Source: an uncultured Oscillospiraceae bacterium (lineage in GTDB: Bacteria > Bacillota > Clostridia > UBA1381). From it: a stretch of DNA of 6,022 nucleotides. Below, piece after piece: positions 5,025-6,022 of the stretch. Under the pieces are notes generated by a model that was not told the origin of the DNA, did no database searches, and saw only the letters and a list, made by a program, of their open reading frames with translations. The DNA is taken from contig CAMNAT010000147.1 in NCBI GenBank assembly GCA_946531785.1, positions 1 through 6,022 of the forward strand. Direction: 5' to 3'. Every line of letters begins with the position of its first letter. Within the stretch, counting starts at the first letter, position 1. A program made the position numbers and the translations under genes.

Positions 5025-6022
5025 TTAAAATATGAATACTCTGCTTGCTTCTGATGCTGTCTGCATCGATTTTTCAGTCCTTGTGCCTATGATAGCGCCG
5101 TTCTCGTCATAATCCACCTTGACCGAAACGGAATCATCATCTATCTTAGTAAATGCCGCTATCGTGTACCACGGCAAAAGTGGCGATGCCTCATTTGAAT
5201 ATCCGGCAATACTGTCTACCGCAAGCCCGACATACAGTTCTTTGCTCCAGCCGCTTATGTCTATCTCAAGCGGCTGTCTGGCATTATCCTTAAAATCAAC
5301 ACCGCTGTCCGAAACAGAAAGAATGAGCTTATCCCCTTTCCTTTCCACCTTCATAAATTTAGGCATCGGGAACTTGTTCGTGTCATAGCTGCTTGCATTG
5401 GAGATATCCTTGCCCTCGCTATCCGGCATATAGCCCGTTGTAAGCTCGCCGCCCTTTTCGGCTCTTACGGGTACTATGATGTTCTCGCCGTACTTTTTCC
5501 ATGTGTCGGAGAGCATCACCATACGCGAATCAGCATCAAGCCCGTCGCGCACCATGATACCGGCAAACGACCCGTTTTCATACTTTGGTATCTCGTCTAT
5601 GCGTACCATGTATGAGAAATCCCCGCTTATCTTCTCAGGATCAAACGCAAAGCTATCCTCTTTTCCGTCTATCCTGCCGCTTCCGGATATATATGTGCGG
5701 CTGCCGTCACGCCATGAATAGCTCTTCCCGGGATAAGAGGTATCGCCGATCTCGGTTATATTTTCGCCGTCTGTCACATAGACGATCATTGTATCAGATG
5801 TTGTCTTCTCTCCATTTTCATTTGCGGCTATCGCTGTGATATAGTGAGTTCCGGTTTCAAATGATATCTCTTCATCTATCCTGTTGCTGATATACATTCC
5901 TATGCATCGATCACCATCATAAAGCAGCATCATTCCGGCATTATCAGCAATGAGTGAAAATTTCACCGGCTCGCCCTTTTTAACAACTGTCCAGAAGCCC
6001 TTACCGCCGGTCTTATCCTCGG
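5025..6022 (-). CDS. Modular, probably extracellular protein: Ig-like plus LamG/DUF1349-like beta-sandwich, N-terminus outside window
   Basis: The frame is open from the right edge to a TAA at 5025, showing the last 331 residues of a larger protein; an internal GTG near 5966 is in frame but is not a convincing start. Residues about 15-85 look like a bacterial Ig-like module (KKGEPVKFSL, LLYDGDRCIGMY, GTHYITAIAANENG, IVYVTD), the type that spaces modules in secreted carbohydrate-active enzymes. Residues about 98-290 resemble a concanavalin-like sandwich: SYSWRDGSRTYISGSGRI, FSYMVRIDEI, GIMVRDGLDADSR (154-166) and ELYVGLAVDS, a pattern common in DUF1349/LamG modules at the ends of pectate lyases and glycoside hydrolases. 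The acidic, low-cysteine composition fits secretion. There is no LPXTG motif, membrane anchor or dockerin at the C-terminus, which ends TASEASRVFIF. The catalytic part, if any, lies beyond the window. Module assignment is by pattern and only moderately sure; the enzyme class is inference. Confidence 0.7.
   Translation of the reverse strand, partial: EDKTGGKGFWTVVKKGEPVKFSLIADNAGMMLLYDGDRCIGMYISNRIDEEISFETGTHYITAIAANENGEKTTSDTMIVYVTDGENITEIGDTSYPGKSYSWRDGSRTYISGSGRIDGKEDSFAFDPEKISGDFSYMVRIDEIPKYENGSFAGIMVRDGLDADSRMVMLSDTWKKYGENIIVPVRAEKGGELTTGYMPDSEGKDISNASSYDTNKFPMPKFMKVERKGDKLILSVSDSGVDFKDNARQPLEIDISGWSKELYVGLAVDSIAGYSNEASPLLPWYTIAAFTKIDDDSVSVKVDYDENGAIIGTRTEKSMQTASEASRVFIF

Noticed and set aside
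5119..5839. Several plus-strand open frames of 81-89 codons
   Set aside because: They are antisense shadows of the modular protein, with Ser/Arg-rich composition and no ribosome binding sites.

Overview
The window looks like chromosomal DNA from a gut- or rumen-type Clostridia (Firmicutes; Ruminococcus/Lachnospiraceae-like). The evidence is moderate GC content, strong AAGGAG(TG) ribosome binding sites, near-consensus SigA-type promoters, short intergenic gaps with hairpin terminators, and the gene repertoire. The genus is inferred from style only; there is no rRNA in the window. I see no mobile element, CRISPR array, tRNA or rRNA.

Layout, left to right. (1) At 1-1209 on the minus strand is the N-terminal two thirds of a glutamine-dependent asparagine synthetase (AsnB), which runs off the left edge. 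(2) At 1210-1344 is a divergent intergenic region with a clear extended -10 promoter for (3), the plus-strand yebC/TACO1 translation-factor gene at 1345-2082. A bidirectional-looking hairpin terminator at 2097-2125 separates yebC from the convergent gene (4), at 2137-3309 minus. This encodes an unusual protein with an N-terminal STAS (anti-sigma-factor-antagonist type) domain and a C-terminal aminoglycoside-phosphotransferase/choline-kinase-fold domain. It has its own consensus promoter at 3376-3404. (5) At 3478-4263 minus is a ZupT-like ZIP divalent-metal transporter with a strong intrinsic terminator. (6) At 4330-4974 minus is a HAD-superfamily phosphatase of the phosphoglycolate-phosphatase type. 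(7) At 5025-6022 minus is the C-terminal part of a large, probably extracellular, modular protein: a bacterial Ig-like module followed by a beta-sandwich (LamG/DUF1349-like) module. It is cut by the right edge.

Genes 7, 6 and 5 lie in the same direction with gaps of 50 and 66 nt and no U-tract terminator between them, so they could be partly co-transcribed. Each gap instead contains a conspicuous inverted repeat. Otherwise the genes look like independent housekeeping and accessory units rather than one pathway. I do not see a convincing new multi-gene system. The most unusual items are the STAS-kinase fusion and the two intercistronic dyads flanking the HAD gene.
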